10,374 bases of DNA, from contig CAJAFH010000058.1 of the NCBI GenBank assembly GCA_903939005.1, forward strand, positions 1-10,374. Reading direction: 5' to 3'. Positions 1-7,028 of this stretch are shown piece by piece. The number at the start of each line of letters is the position of its first letter. The stretch's first letter is position 1. The translations under genes and the position numbers were made by a program. The notes beneath the pieces were generated by a model, which worked only from the letters and a program-made list of their open reading frames with translations, did not search any database and was not told the DNA's origin. This DNA is from an uncultured Actinomycetes bacterium. GTDB taxonomy: Bacteria > Actinomycetota > Actinomycetes > Nanopelagicales > Nanopelagicaceae.

Positions 1-618
1 ACTGATTATGTTGATCTATGGCAGATCCATACTTGGGATAGTGAGAATCCAATTTCTGATGCGCTATCGGCATTGGATTGGGCGTACAACTCAGGGCGCG
101 CGCGTTACGTCGGAATTTCAAACTTCTCGGGTTGGCAAACAGCTCATTGTGTTACACGTCAAAGCAACCAAGGCGGTAAAGCACCAATTGCATCGATTCA
201 ATCGGAGTACTCACTTTTGAATCGTGAAGTTGAACGCGAGATTATTCCAGCTGCACAAGCTTTGGGTTTTGGATTCCTGCCCTGGTCACCTTTGGGTCGT
301 GGCGTACTTACTGGAAAATATCGCAATGGATTGCCCAGTGATTCACGTGGCGCTAGTGCACACTTTGCAGGTTTCGTTGAGCCATATTTGGATGCTCGTT
401 CATCGCGCATTGTTGAAGCGGTTTGTGTAGCAGCCGATGGACTCGGATTCTCACCGCTTGAAGTTTCCTTAGCATGGGTACGAGATGCACCTGGTGTTAC
501 GAGTGCAATTGTGGGTGCGCGAACTGGTGCGCAACTTCGTGGAATTTTAACTTCGGAGCAGATAAGTTTGCCAGAAGTTGTTCGCGAAGCGCTGAGTGAA
601 GTCTCAGCTATTCTTTAA
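1..618 (+). CDS. Aldo/keto reductase, C-terminal part (5' end outside window)
   Basis: This is an NAD(P)H-dependent oxidoreductase of the aldo/keto reductase superfamily, which reduces carbonyl compounds in the cytoplasm. The frame is open from base 1 and 205 residues are visible, against roughly 310-330 in the family, so the first third with the catalytic Asp, Tyr and Lys lies upstream. Visible are DLWQIH (residues 5-10; the His is the fourth member of the catalytic tetrad), VGISNFS (37-43, beta-strand and cofactor region), QSEYSLLNR (67-75), WSPLGRGVLTGKY (95-107) and IVGAR near residue 170, which contacts the 2'-phosphate side of NADPH in related enzymes. An internal TTG at 73 could be miscalled as a start, but homology continues upstream of it. 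The stop at 616-618 lies 15 bases inside the convergent peptidase gene. The family is clear; the substrate cannot be read from sequence. Confidence 0.93.
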   Translation, partial: TDYVDLWQIHTWDSENPISDALSALDWAYNSGRARYVGISNFSGWQTAHCVTRQSNQGGKAPIASIQSEYSLLNREVEREIIPAAQALGFGFLPWSPLGRGVLTGKYRNGLPSDSRGASAHFAGFVEPYLDARSSRIVEAVCVAADGLGFSPLEVSLAWVRDAPGVTSAIVGARTGAQLRGILTSEQISLPEVVREALSEVSAIL

Positions 619-1920
619 AAAGTGCTCCATCATATGCACGCCACTTTTCAAACCATCTAGCGGAACTCTCTCGTCAACACCGTGGAATAACGCCATAAAA
701 TCTAAATCGGCCGGCAGTTTCAAAGGTGCAAACCCATAACCGACTATTCCAAGTTCGGATAAAGCTTTATTGTCGGTGCCACCGCTCATCATGTACGGAA
801 CGGCAATCGCATCAGGATCCTCGGCAATTAGCGCTTGAACCATCGCTTCAACTAAATCGCCACTGAAGTCAGCTTCGAGCGAAATGTCATGGGTAAGCGT
901 TTCGATCTCGATATCAGGCCCAACAATCTCGCGGATGGTTTGGTTGAACTCATCTTCATAGCCTGGCAAGAAACGCCCATCTACGACGGCAGATGCAGAT
1001 TGCGGAATGACGTTAGCTTTATAGCCTGAGTTCAACATTGTCGGATTAGCAGTGTTTTGTAAGGTCGCACCAAACATCTTTGCAGCTGGACCCAACTCAA
1101 CCAGCAGCGGTCGAAAATCAGTTTCGTCATATTTGCTTCCGGTCACTTTTGCGATGCTAGTGAAGAGTGACTTAATGGTGTTTGTATAACGTTGTGGCCA
1201 AGTGTGATTGCCAATCTTTTGAACTGCCTCACTTAGCGCTGTGACTGCATTATCCTTATTGATCATAGAACCATGACCAGCGGTTCCCTTGGCAGTCAAC
1301 TTGATCCAGTGAATCCCCTTTTGTGCTGTCTCAATGAAATAAAGACGCTTACCATTTTTCACAGTAATGGAAAATCCACCAACTTCAGAGACAGCTTCCG
1401 TGCAGCCAGCAAAAACTTCTGGGTGATTCGCAGTCATGTAACGAGAACCGAATTCACTACCGGCTTCTTCGTCTCCAAAGAACGCTAGGACGATGTCTCG
1501 CGGTGGCAGGTATCCTTCACGTTTCCATTTACGAACAATTGCCAGGATCATCGCATCAACATTCTTCATATCAACTGCGCCACGACCCCAAATAAAACCA
1601 TCTTTAATCTCGCCACTAAATGGATCTACCGACCAATCCTTCGCATCAGCTGGTACTACATCGATATGTCCGTGCAGCACTAATCCAGGTCTACTGGAAT
1701 CGCTGCCTTGAATTTTTGCAATTACGTTTGCACGATTTGGCGCAGACTCATAAACAGTCGCAGCGATACCAACTTCAGCAAGTGACTCAACAACATAGGC
1801 GGCTACAGCTCGCTCATCGCCCTTACCTTCGCCGTAATTAACACTCGGAATGCGAATCAATTCTTGGCAAATACGAATTGTCTCTTCTTCAAGGGCAAGG
1901 CGTTCTGGTGTGGAATTCAT
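604..1920 (-). CDS. M20 family zinc metallopeptidase / deacylase
   Basis: A full-length 438-residue cytoplasmic metallohydrolase of the M20 (ArgE/DapE/ACY1/CPG2) family, which cleaves amide bonds in dipeptides or N-acyl amino acids. The two-metal site is complete: HGHID (His85, Asp87), GRGAVDMK (bridging Asp117), DEEAGS (catalytic Glu151, metal Glu152), the SEVGG segment (Glu179), and a C-terminal FHGVDERVP (His413). AGHGS near 214-218 marks the inserted dimerisation domain and SGGTDNK (379-385) the substrate-carboxylate loop. There is no signal peptide. The ATG at 1918-1920 is preceded by GGGAG (plus positions 1930-1934) at 9 bases, which settles the start. The gene stands alone and diverges from the tRNA-Leu/apt block. 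Members are often annotated succinyl-diaminopimelate desuccinylase by default; with no lysine genes nearby, a general dipeptidase or aminoacylase role is just as possible. Confidence 0.93.
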   Translation of the reverse strand: MNSTPERLALEEETIRICQELIRIPSVNYGEGKGDERAVAAYVVESLAEVGIAATVYESAPNRANVIAKIQGSDSSRPGLVLHGHIDVVPADAKDWSVDPFSGEIKDGFIWGRGAVDMKNVDAMILAIVRKWKREGYLPPRDIVLAFFGDEEAGSEFGSRYMTANHPEVFAGCTEAVSEVGGFSITVKNGKRLYFIETAQKGIHWIKLTAKGTAGHGSMINKDNAVTALSEAVQKIGNHTWPQRYTNTIKSLFTSIAKVTGSKYDETDFRPLLVELGPAAKMFGATLQNTANPTMLNSGYKANVIPQSASAVVDGRFLPGYEDEFNQTIREIVGPDIEIETLTHDISLEADFSGDLVEAMVQALIAEDPDAIAVPYMMSGGTDNKALSELGIVGYGFAPLKLPADLDFMALFHGVDERVPLDGLKSGVHMMEHFLKNS

Positions 1921-1979
1921 GAGGGTACTCTCCCAGTTCTGACCCGAAAATGTGAAGCCGGTAAAACTCTAGCGACCTT

Positions 1980-2009
1980 TTGCCGTGATGTGGCCTCTGT
2001 TGCTATCCT
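1980..2009 (+). promoter_or_regulatory. Probable promoter of tRNA-Leu (and perhaps the apt operon)
   Basis: TTGCCG (1980-1985) and TATCCT (2004-2009) are separated by 18 bases. Each matches four of six positions of the sigma-70 consensus, and the -10 box fits the actinobacterial TAnnnT pattern. A start about 7 bases downstream would leave only a few bases of 5' leader before the mature tRNA at 2022. The string GCTATCCT recurs at the proposed promoter at 7015-7022. No terminator separates the tRNA from apt, so read-through into the operon is possible. Confidence 0.5.
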
Positions 2010-2021
2010 TTCACTTCACTC

Positions 2022-2105
2022 GTCCGGGTGGCGGAATTGGCAGACGCGCTAGCTTGAGGTGTTAGTGCCCGTAAGGGCTTAGGGGTTCAAGTCCCCTTTC
2101 GGACA
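2022..2105 (+). tRNA. tRNA-Leu (anticodon GAG)
   Basis: An 84-base class II tRNA. The acceptor stem pairs GTCCGGG (2022-2028) with TTCGGAC (2098-2104), ending in two G-U pairs, with discriminator A at 2105. The D-arm region carries the usual GGCGGAATTGGCAGACGC leucine signature. The anticodon stem CTAGC/GTTAG encloses the loop TTGAGGT with anticodon GAG at 2056-2058, reading CUC and CUU. The long variable arm forms GCCC-GTAA-GGGC, and the T arm is AGGGG-TTCAAGT-CCCCT (2081-2097). The 3' CCA is not encoded (CAC follows), so it must be added enzymatically. It lies 49 bases upstream of apt on the same strand. Confidence 0.97.
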
Positions 2106-2154
2106 CACATACTGTTGGCACTAATATAAAACGGCAGCCCGAAAGGTTGAGCGC

Positions 2155-2688
2155 ATGGACATCACTGAAGCGCTCGCTCTTATTCGTCCAGTCCCCGACT
2201 TTCCGATACCGGGAATACTTTTCCAAGATATTGCCCCGCTAATTGCGAATCCAAAAGCTTACGAATTAGTTACCCAGGAATTCGCGAAGACCGAATCCCC
2301 TTTTAATTTAGTCGCCGGTGTTGAATCCCGTGGATTTATTTTGGCTAGCGCAATCGCCATCGATAGTCGTGTTGGATTTGTGCCGATTCGCAAGGCAGGC
2401 AAACTGCCTGGCGCGGTCATCAAACGCGAATATGGTTTGGAATACGGGAGTGACAGTCTAGAAATGCAGGTTGACGCTCTCGCCCATGTAGAAGATCCCC
2501 GAGTCTTACTAATTGATGACGTGCTCGCAACTGGCGGAACCTTAATTGCTGCTCTTGAACTGATTTCAGATTTAGCTGGTCAGATTTGCGAGGTCGCCGT
2601 TCTACTAGAAATCAGCGCACTTGGTGGTCGAGATCGGATCTTGGCAGCCTTCCCAGAGTTGAAGATTCGCGCGTTGGTGCAGATTTGA
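2155..2688 (+). CDS. apt: Adenine phosphoribosyltransferase
   Basis: A cytoplasmic purine-salvage enzyme that condenses adenine with PRPP to give AMP and pyrophosphate. Its 177 residues match the normal bacterial Apt length. The N-terminal PDFPIPGILFQDI (14-26) forms the base-binding hood, ESRGF (57-61) and VPIRKAGKLPG (76-86) are conserved Apt segments, and VLLIDDVLATGGT (117-129) is the PRPP-binding loop. The ATG at 2155 has GAAAGG (2141-2146) 8 bases upstream. It heads a four-gene plus-strand run: its TGA stop overlaps the TTG start of the acyltransferase gene. In mycobacteria apt sits between secDF and relA; neither is present here. A purine permease gene 5 kb downstream could supply its substrate. 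Identification is firm. Confidence 0.97.
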   Translation: MDITEALALIRPVPDFPIPGILFQDIAPLIANPKAYELVTQEFAKTESPFNLVAGVESRGFILASAIAIDSRVGFVPIRKAGKLPGAVIKREYGLEYGSDSLEMQVDALAHVEDPRVLLIDDVLATGGTLIAALELISDLAGQICEVAVLLEISALGGRDRILAAFPELKIRALVQI

Positions 2689-4544
2689 AAGCTACAACCA
2701 GCAAAATACTCGAGATCCAAGGCTTGCGTGCTCTTGCGGCCACACTAGTTCTGATATTTCACGCGAAATTTATATCTGGTGGTTTTATCGGCGTAGATAT
2801 TTTCTACGTTATTTCAGGCTTCTTAATTACTGGTCTGCTTCTCAAAGAACTCAATGCAACGGGCCGGATATCGCTTAAAGCTTTCTACCTTCGTCGCAGC
2901 AAACGTTTATTGCCTGCCTCGTTCTTAGTCCTATTTGTTACAGCACTTTTCGCATGGTTAGTTTTGCCGCCTATTTCGCGTGGGTCTATTGGTCGCGATT
3001 TAATTGCAACCACTCTATATATCTCTAATTATTTGTTTGCCTGGTGGGAGAACGATTATCAAAATCTGAATTCGACGCCATCACCTTTTATTCACTATTG
3101 GTCGCTGGCTGTTGAAGAGCAGTTCTATATCTTTTGGCCATTATTCATAATTGGACTAGCTAAACTGAAAAGTGCTCGTAAATTTCTGATCGGATTTTCG
3201 CTCGTAACTGTCATTACTTTCGCACTCGGTGTTTGGCTAACAATTGTTGCGCCGATCTGGGCTTTCTACTCATTACCGACTCGTGCTTGGGAGTTAAGCG
3301 TCGGCGCACTAATTGCACTAATACCCGCATTAAAAAGGCAGAGCCGATTACTGGCAGTCATCGGGGTAATTGCTTTAGGAGCTTCGGCCCTCTGGTTTAA
3401 CGAGAGCACCGCTTTTCCGGGAACCTATGCATTGTTACCGGTACTAGGAACTGCCGCACTTTTATCGAGTATTGGTGCCTGGCCAGAACCATTGAAATGG
3501 TTAGCGACTAATCGTGTTTCGGTCTGGCTCGGAAAGATTTCCTATCCTCTTTATTTGTGGCATTGGCCAGTTCTGGTTTTGCCTATCGCGCTATTCACGC
3601 GCGATCTGAATCTTTGGGAACGAGTCGCCGCCTTAGTGGTCACGGTAGTTCTGGCTGACTTAACTACCAGGTTTGTTGAAGAACCATTGCGAGTGAAAAA
3701 TTTTGCACCACGACGGATAGTTCTAAGCACAGTATTGGCGATGGCGTGTGCCCTGCTAATTGGCTTTGGCATCGCAAAAACAACAACTTCGTCGATTTTG
3801 GTCGACGGCAAGCAAGTTACATTGGCGAGTATCGAGTCTCGCCCGACACCTTATGACGATGGTTGCCATCTGAACTATCACCAATCTATCTCGCCGCTTT
3901 GCGAGTTCGGAAAACTAGATGGTGGGAAAACCGTAGTTCTTTATGGCGATTCCCACGCAGTGCAGTGGTTTCCGGCCCTTCAGAAATTGGCAATTGAAAA
4001 AGGCTTCAAACTAATTACGTTGACTAAATCTGCCTGTCCTTCCATTGATGTGGTTCGCGAAAGTGTGGGTGCTTTCAAGATGAGCAACTGTGCGGCGTGG
4101 CGGGATAATTCAATTAAACGAATAGCCGCAGCCAGACCAGATCTGATTATTCTTTCTTCGTTTGAACATTTCGTGCCGCAGGGCGACCCTCGTAACGTTA
4201 AGCAATGGTGGGCTGATGGTTCTGAACGCACCTATCAAACGTTGAAACCCTTCACAGCTAAAATTGTCTACCTTCTCGATACTCCCCTACCAAAACGTAA
4301 TATTCCGGATTGCTTAGCAAGCACTAGCGCCGAGAAATGTTTAGCTGATTCGAAACTCGGATTACCCCAAACTGCAAAATTCGAAATTATTGATCCATCA
4401 ACGTGGCTCTGCTCACTTGATTGTCCAGGTATTGTGCGTGGAAATGTCGCTTATCGCGATGCCTCGCACATTAGTGTCGCTACTTCGCTCGATCTATCAG
4501 ATTCACTTTGGCAGGCGTTACTTCTTAAAGGTTTTACGCTCTGA
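2685..4544 (+). CDS. Membrane acyltransferase (OafA/AT3) with C-terminal SGNH domain
   Basis: A two-domain envelope enzyme of about 619 residues. Residues ~8-340 are an acyltransferase-3 domain with about ten membrane helices, carrying LRALAA (Arg15) and FHA (His26) of the conserved Arg/His pair, GFIGVDIFYVISGFLI, and HYWSLAVEEQFY (137-148). A further helix (~345-364) leads to an exported SGNH esterase-like domain with GDSH (421-424, nucleophile Ser423) and DASH (592-595, Asp and His of the triad). Such proteins O-acetylate (or otherwise O-acylate) surface polysaccharide, peptidoglycan or glycolipid from a cytoplasmic acyl donor. I place the start at TTG 2685-2687, which forms a TTGA overlap with the apt stop and has GGTG a few bases upstream. 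The open frame continues upstream to a TTG at 2586, but that stretch lies wholly inside apt and lacks family similarity. Its role in a nucleotide-salvage operon is unclear, and the acceptor is unknown. Confidence 0.92.
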   Translation: MKATTSKILEIQGLRALAATLVLIFHAKFISGGFIGVDIFYVISGFLITGLLLKELNATGRISLKAFYLRRSKRLLPASFLVLFVTALFAWLVLPPISRGSIGRDLIATTLYISNYLFAWWENDYQNLNSTPSPFIHYWSLAVEEQFYIFWPLFIIGLAKLKSARKFLIGFSLVTVITFALGVWLTIVAPIWAFYSLPTRAWELSVGALIALIPALKRQSRLLAVIGVIALGASALWFNESTAFPGTYALLPVLGTAALLSSIGAWPEPLKWLATNRVSVWLGKISYPLYLWHWPVLVLPIALFTRDLNLWERVAALVVTVVLADLTTRFVEEPLRVKNFAPRRIVLSTVLAMACALLIGFGIAKTTTSSILVDGKQVTLASIESRPTPYDDGCHLNYHQSISPLCEFGKLDGGKTVVLYGDSHAVQWFPALQKLAIEKGFKLITLTKSACPSIDVVRESVGAFKMSNCAAWRDNSIKRIAAARPDLIILSSFEHFVPQGDPRNVKQWWADGSERTYQTLKPFTAKIVYLLDTPLPKRNIPDCLASTSAEKCLADSKLGLPQTAKFEIIDPSTWLCSLDCPGIVRGNVAYRDASHISVATSLDLSDSLWQALLLKGFTL

Positions 4545-4562
4545 TGTGGCAGGATTACCGAC

Positions 4563-5207
4563 ATGGCTGAACTGACGTATTACTGCGGAACGATGGATAG
4601 CGGTAAATCCACTCTCGCACTTCAGACAGCGCACAACCATCAGAGCCGCGGTCGTACTGGATTAATTTTCACTAACCAAGATCGCGCTGGCGTCGGAGTT
4701 ATTTCATCTCGTCTAGGGCTGCAGAGTGCGGCAATTGAAGTTGGCCCAGAACTAGATATCCATCGCTTTGTGGTTGATCAGTTATCAATTGGATCTCGAG
4801 TTGATTACATTATTTGCGACGAAGCCCAATTTTACGAACCAATTCAGATTGATCAGTTGGCTCGTATCGTCGATGGTTTAGGTATTGATGTGTATGCATT
4901 CGGAATTTTGGCAGATTTCCGTACCAAACTTTTTCCTGGTTCAGCTCGGTTAGTTGAGTTAGCGGATCGAGTGAACACTCTTCAAGTCGAAGCTCTATGT
5001 TGGTGTGGTCAACGTGCTACACATAATGCCCGAACTATTAATGGAATCATGGTTACCGAAGGCGAACAAGTAGTTGTTGGCGATACTAATAAAGCCGATG
5101 AAGTTGCATATGAAGTTTTATGTCGTCGTCATCACATGCGTCAATTGACTGCCCGAGTTTCTAGAGCAGGACATACTTCAAGTGATCCACTACCCTTCAA
5201 TTCATGA
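4563..5207 (+). CDS. tdk: Thymidine kinase (type II, TK1-like)
   Basis: Phosphorylates thymidine (and deoxyuridine) with ATP in the cytoplasm, feeding the dTTP salvage pathway. The 214 residues show a Walker A loop GTMDSGKST (9-17), DEAQFY (86-91, with Glu87 as catalytic base and the Asp/Gln of Walker B), GILADFRTKLFPGS (114-127), a zinc-binding segment CWCG (146-149) paired with CRRH (187-190), and the substrate lasso region in between. The first zinc pair is spaced Cys-x-Cys rather than the more usual Cys-x-x-Cys; the second is Cys-x-x-His as in other bacterial enzymes. ATG 4563 has AGGA (4551-4554) 8 bases upstream. The gene lies 18 bases after the acyltransferase, and its stop shares ATGA with the next gene, so co-transcription is likely. 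Confidence 0.96.
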   Translation: MAELTYYCGTMDSGKSTLALQTAHNHQSRGRTGLIFTNQDRAGVGVISSRLGLQSAAIEVGPELDIHRFVVDQLSIGSRVDYIICDEAQFYEPIQIDQLARIVDGLGIDVYAFGILADFRTKLFPGSARLVELADRVNTLQVEALCWCGQRATHNARTINGIMVTEGEQVVVGDTNKADEVAYEVLCRRHHMRQLTARVSRAGHTSSDPLPFNS

Positions 5208-6244
5208 ACGTACGTGGATTAGCTGCCTTAAGTAAGAACGCCCCGTTAACTCCCTACTCATTTACGCGTAGAGAGTTATTACCGAATGATGTTGCGATTG
5301 AGATTAAATACGCCGGCATCTGTCACTCTGACATTCATCAAGTCAAAGAGGAATGGGGCGGCGCTCGCTTTCCAATGGTGCCAGGCCATGAAATCGCAGG
5401 AGTAGTCAGCGCGATCGGCAGTTCGGTAAGCAAGTTCGCAGTCGGGGATTTGGTCGGCGTAGGCGTATTTATTGATTCGTGCCGCGAATGTCCAAGCTGT
5501 AATAAAGGCATTGAACAATATTGCGAAAATGGCATGACACCGACTTACAACGGTTTAGAGCGCGACGGCGTTACCCCGACCATGGGTGGCTATAGCGATG
5601 GATATGTAATCCACGAAAATTATGCGGTGAAGATTCCGGCCTCATTAGATCTCGCAGCTGTCGCTCCATTGTTATGTGCTGGTATCACTTTGTACTCACC
5701 GCTTAAGCACTGGAAAGCTGGTCCCGGCAAGAAAGTTGCGGTTATGGGTCTGGGCGGGCTTGGTCATATGGGAGTTAAGTTCGCTCACGCTTTAGGTGCT
5801 GAAGTGACTGTCTTGTCGCACTCCCCGAATAAAGAGGCAGATGCTCGCAATCTGGGCGCTGATCATTTTGTAGTGACTAGCGATCCTGCACAAATGAAGT
5901 CAGTTAGACGCAAGTTCGATCTAATTCTAAATACCGTCAGTGCTGAACATAATATAAATGATTACTTGTCGCTGCTAACCACCGATGGAACACTTGTTGT
6001 TATTGGACTTCCTGGCGTCCCATTTGCAGTCAACGCTGATTCGCTGCTCTCGGGCCGACGTTCCATGGCTGGGTCAATGATCGGTGGAATTTCCGAAATT
6101 CAAGAGATGCTCGATTTTTGTGGTGAGAAAAATATTGTCAGCGAGATTGAATTAATCAACGCAGATTATGTGAATACTGCATACGAACGAACCGTAAAGA
6201 GCGATGTTCGTTTCCGTTTCGTAATTGATATCGCGACGCTTTAA
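5204..6244 (+). CDS. Zinc-dependent alcohol dehydrogenase (CAD/AdhC/YahK-like, probably NADP(H))
   Basis: A 346-residue medium-chain dehydrogenase/reductase, interconverting alcohols and aldehydes in the cytoplasm. Catalytic-zinc ligands are Cys40 (in GICHSD), His62-Glu63 (in PGHE) and Cys158 (in LLCAGIT). The structural zinc uses Cys93, 96, 99 and 107. The Rossmann loop is GLGGLGHMG (182-190), and the strand after it ends in SHS (205-207) with no acidic residue, which favours NADP(H) over NAD(H). The ensemble resembles the cinnamyl-alcohol-dehydrogenase branch, including mycobacterial AdhC and E. coli YahK, which reduce a wide range of aldehydes. ATG 5204 overlaps the tdk stop as ATGA and has no Shine-Dalgarno, implying translational coupling. 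The stop at 6242-6244 overlaps the stop of the convergent DUF554 gene. Physiological substrate unknown. Confidence 0.94.
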   Translation: MNVRGLAALSKNAPLTPYSFTRRELLPNDVAIEIKYAGICHSDIHQVKEEWGGARFPMVPGHEIAGVVSAIGSSVSKFAVGDLVGVGVFIDSCRECPSCNKGIEQYCENGMTPTYNGLERDGVTPTMGGYSDGYVIHENYAVKIPASLDLAAVAPLLCAGITLYSPLKHWKAGPGKKVAVMGLGGLGHMGVKFAHALGAEVTVLSHSPNKEADARNLGADHFVVTSDPAQMKSVRRKFDLILNTVSAEHNINDYLSLLTTDGTLVVIGLPGVPFAVNADSLLSGRRSMAGSMIGGISEIQEMLDFCGEKNIVSEIELINADYVNTAYERTVKSDVRFRFVIDIATL

Positions 6245-6978
6245 ACGAATTGATGCACGACTAGTGCAAAGATTGGCGCTATAGCCAAAGCGGGCAATAA
6301 ATTAGCCACTGCTACTTCTTTGATCTTTAACAAACGAAGCGCGATACAGAGAAGCATCAGCCCACCGACAATTGTCATAGCTGCAATTTGGTAGCCACTT
6401 AAAATGGAACCTAATCCCAAGCCAACAAAAGTCCAAGCCCCTTGATAGATTCCAACTGGAATTGCAGAGGCAGCGACTCCCCATCCGAGGGAGGTTGCAA
6501 AAGCCATGGCCGCGAAAAAGTCGAGCGTAGATTTCAGGATCAATTGATCAATGCCGGTGCCCATGCCATCACTTATGGAACCAAGGATTGCAAGTGGGCC
6601 GATTGCAAAGAGCAACGACGCGCTAACGAAACCTTCGATGAAAGGGCTTTCCTTAGATGCCCTAAAACGCTTTCGCAGATTTTCACCCAGAACTTCGAGC
6701 TTCTCTTCAAGGTGCAAGGCGCTACCAACCAAAGCTCCTAATAAGAGTGAACCCAAAACACATAGCAGCGTCCATCCTTTAGGCAACGCTGAAATGTATT
6801 CAGAGGACCAGAGCGGAATCAACGCACTAGCGGCAGCCAATAGCGTGACCAGACCCAGAATGTCGGTAACTAAATCGCGCAGCTTCTCGCTTACTCGTGA
6901 ACCAATAAGTACGCCGAAAGCTGCGCCACCAATAATGGTGACTACATTGATTAGAGTGCCAAGGCCCGGGAATTCCAT
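6241..6978 (-). CDS. DUF554 family integral membrane protein
   Basis: A 245-residue polytopic membrane protein of the DUF554 (YdfK-like) family, whose function is not established; members are sometimes labelled putative transporters. Predicted helices fall roughly at residues 5-27, 38-57, 68-88, 116-135, 150-178, 183-215 and 224-243, with a basic cytoplasmic loop near 90-110. Family hallmarks are GLGTLINVVTIIGG at the N terminus, FAIGPLAILGSISDG (124-138), KSTLDFFAAMAFA (149-161) and SAIPVGIYQG (171-180). The ATG at 6976-6978 has no convincing Shine-Dalgarno. A TAGCAT box ends 9 bases upstream, so the mRNA may be leaderless. The gene diverges from the YczE-type gene across 50 bases, and its stop shares TTAA with the dehydrogenase stop. 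Confidence 0.9.
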   Translation of the reverse strand: MEFPGLGTLINVVTIIGGAAFGVLIGSRVSEKLRDLVTDILGLVTLLAAASALIPLWSSEYISALPKGWTLLCVLGSLLLGALVGSALHLEEKLEVLGENLRKRFRASKESPFIEGFVSASLLFAIGPLAILGSISDGMGTGIDQLILKSTLDFFAAMAFATSLGWGVAASAIPVGIYQGAWTFVGLGLGSILSGYQIAAMTIVGGLMLLCIALRLLKIKEVAVANLLPALAIAPIFALVVHQFV

Positions 6979-6987
6979 CAGGGCGCA

Positions 6988-6993
6988 ATGCTA
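6988..6993 (-). promoter_or_regulatory. Candidate -10 box of the DUF554 gene, leaderless
   Basis: On the minus strand this reads TAGCAT, matching TAnnnT, and ends 9 bases before the ATG at 6978. That distance would put the transcription start at or within a couple of bases of the start codon, which fits the absence of a Shine-Dalgarno. I find no good -35 box. Confidence 0.35.
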
Positions 6994-7016
6994 TCTCGCA
7001 TCGTTGCTAAGTGGGC

Positions 7017-7022
7017 TATCCT
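7017..7022 (+). promoter_or_regulatory. Candidate -10 box of the YczE-type gene, leaderless
   Basis: TATCCT ends 6 bases before the ATG at 7029, so transcription would begin at the A of the start codon or next to it. The eight-base string GCTATCCT (7015-7022) is the same as at the tRNA-Leu promoter (2002-2009). There is no Shine-Dalgarno before 7029 and no clear -35 box. Confidence 0.45.
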
Positions 7023-7028
7023 CGGCAG

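Noticed and set aside
2022..2105. tRNA-Leu as an integration site for a mobile island
   Set aside because: No integrase, no duplicated tRNA 3' end and no shift in gene type was seen in the window; the genes downstream are housekeeping-like.
2586..2684. Extended N-terminus of the acyltransferase starting at TTG 2586
   Set aside because: It lies entirely inside apt, has no family similarity, and the TTG at 2685 gives the expected N-terminus.
5279..5535. Short minus-strand frames within the dehydrogenase gene
   Set aside because: They are antisense to the zinc-binding region of a firmly identified gene and lack ribosome sites or known motifs.
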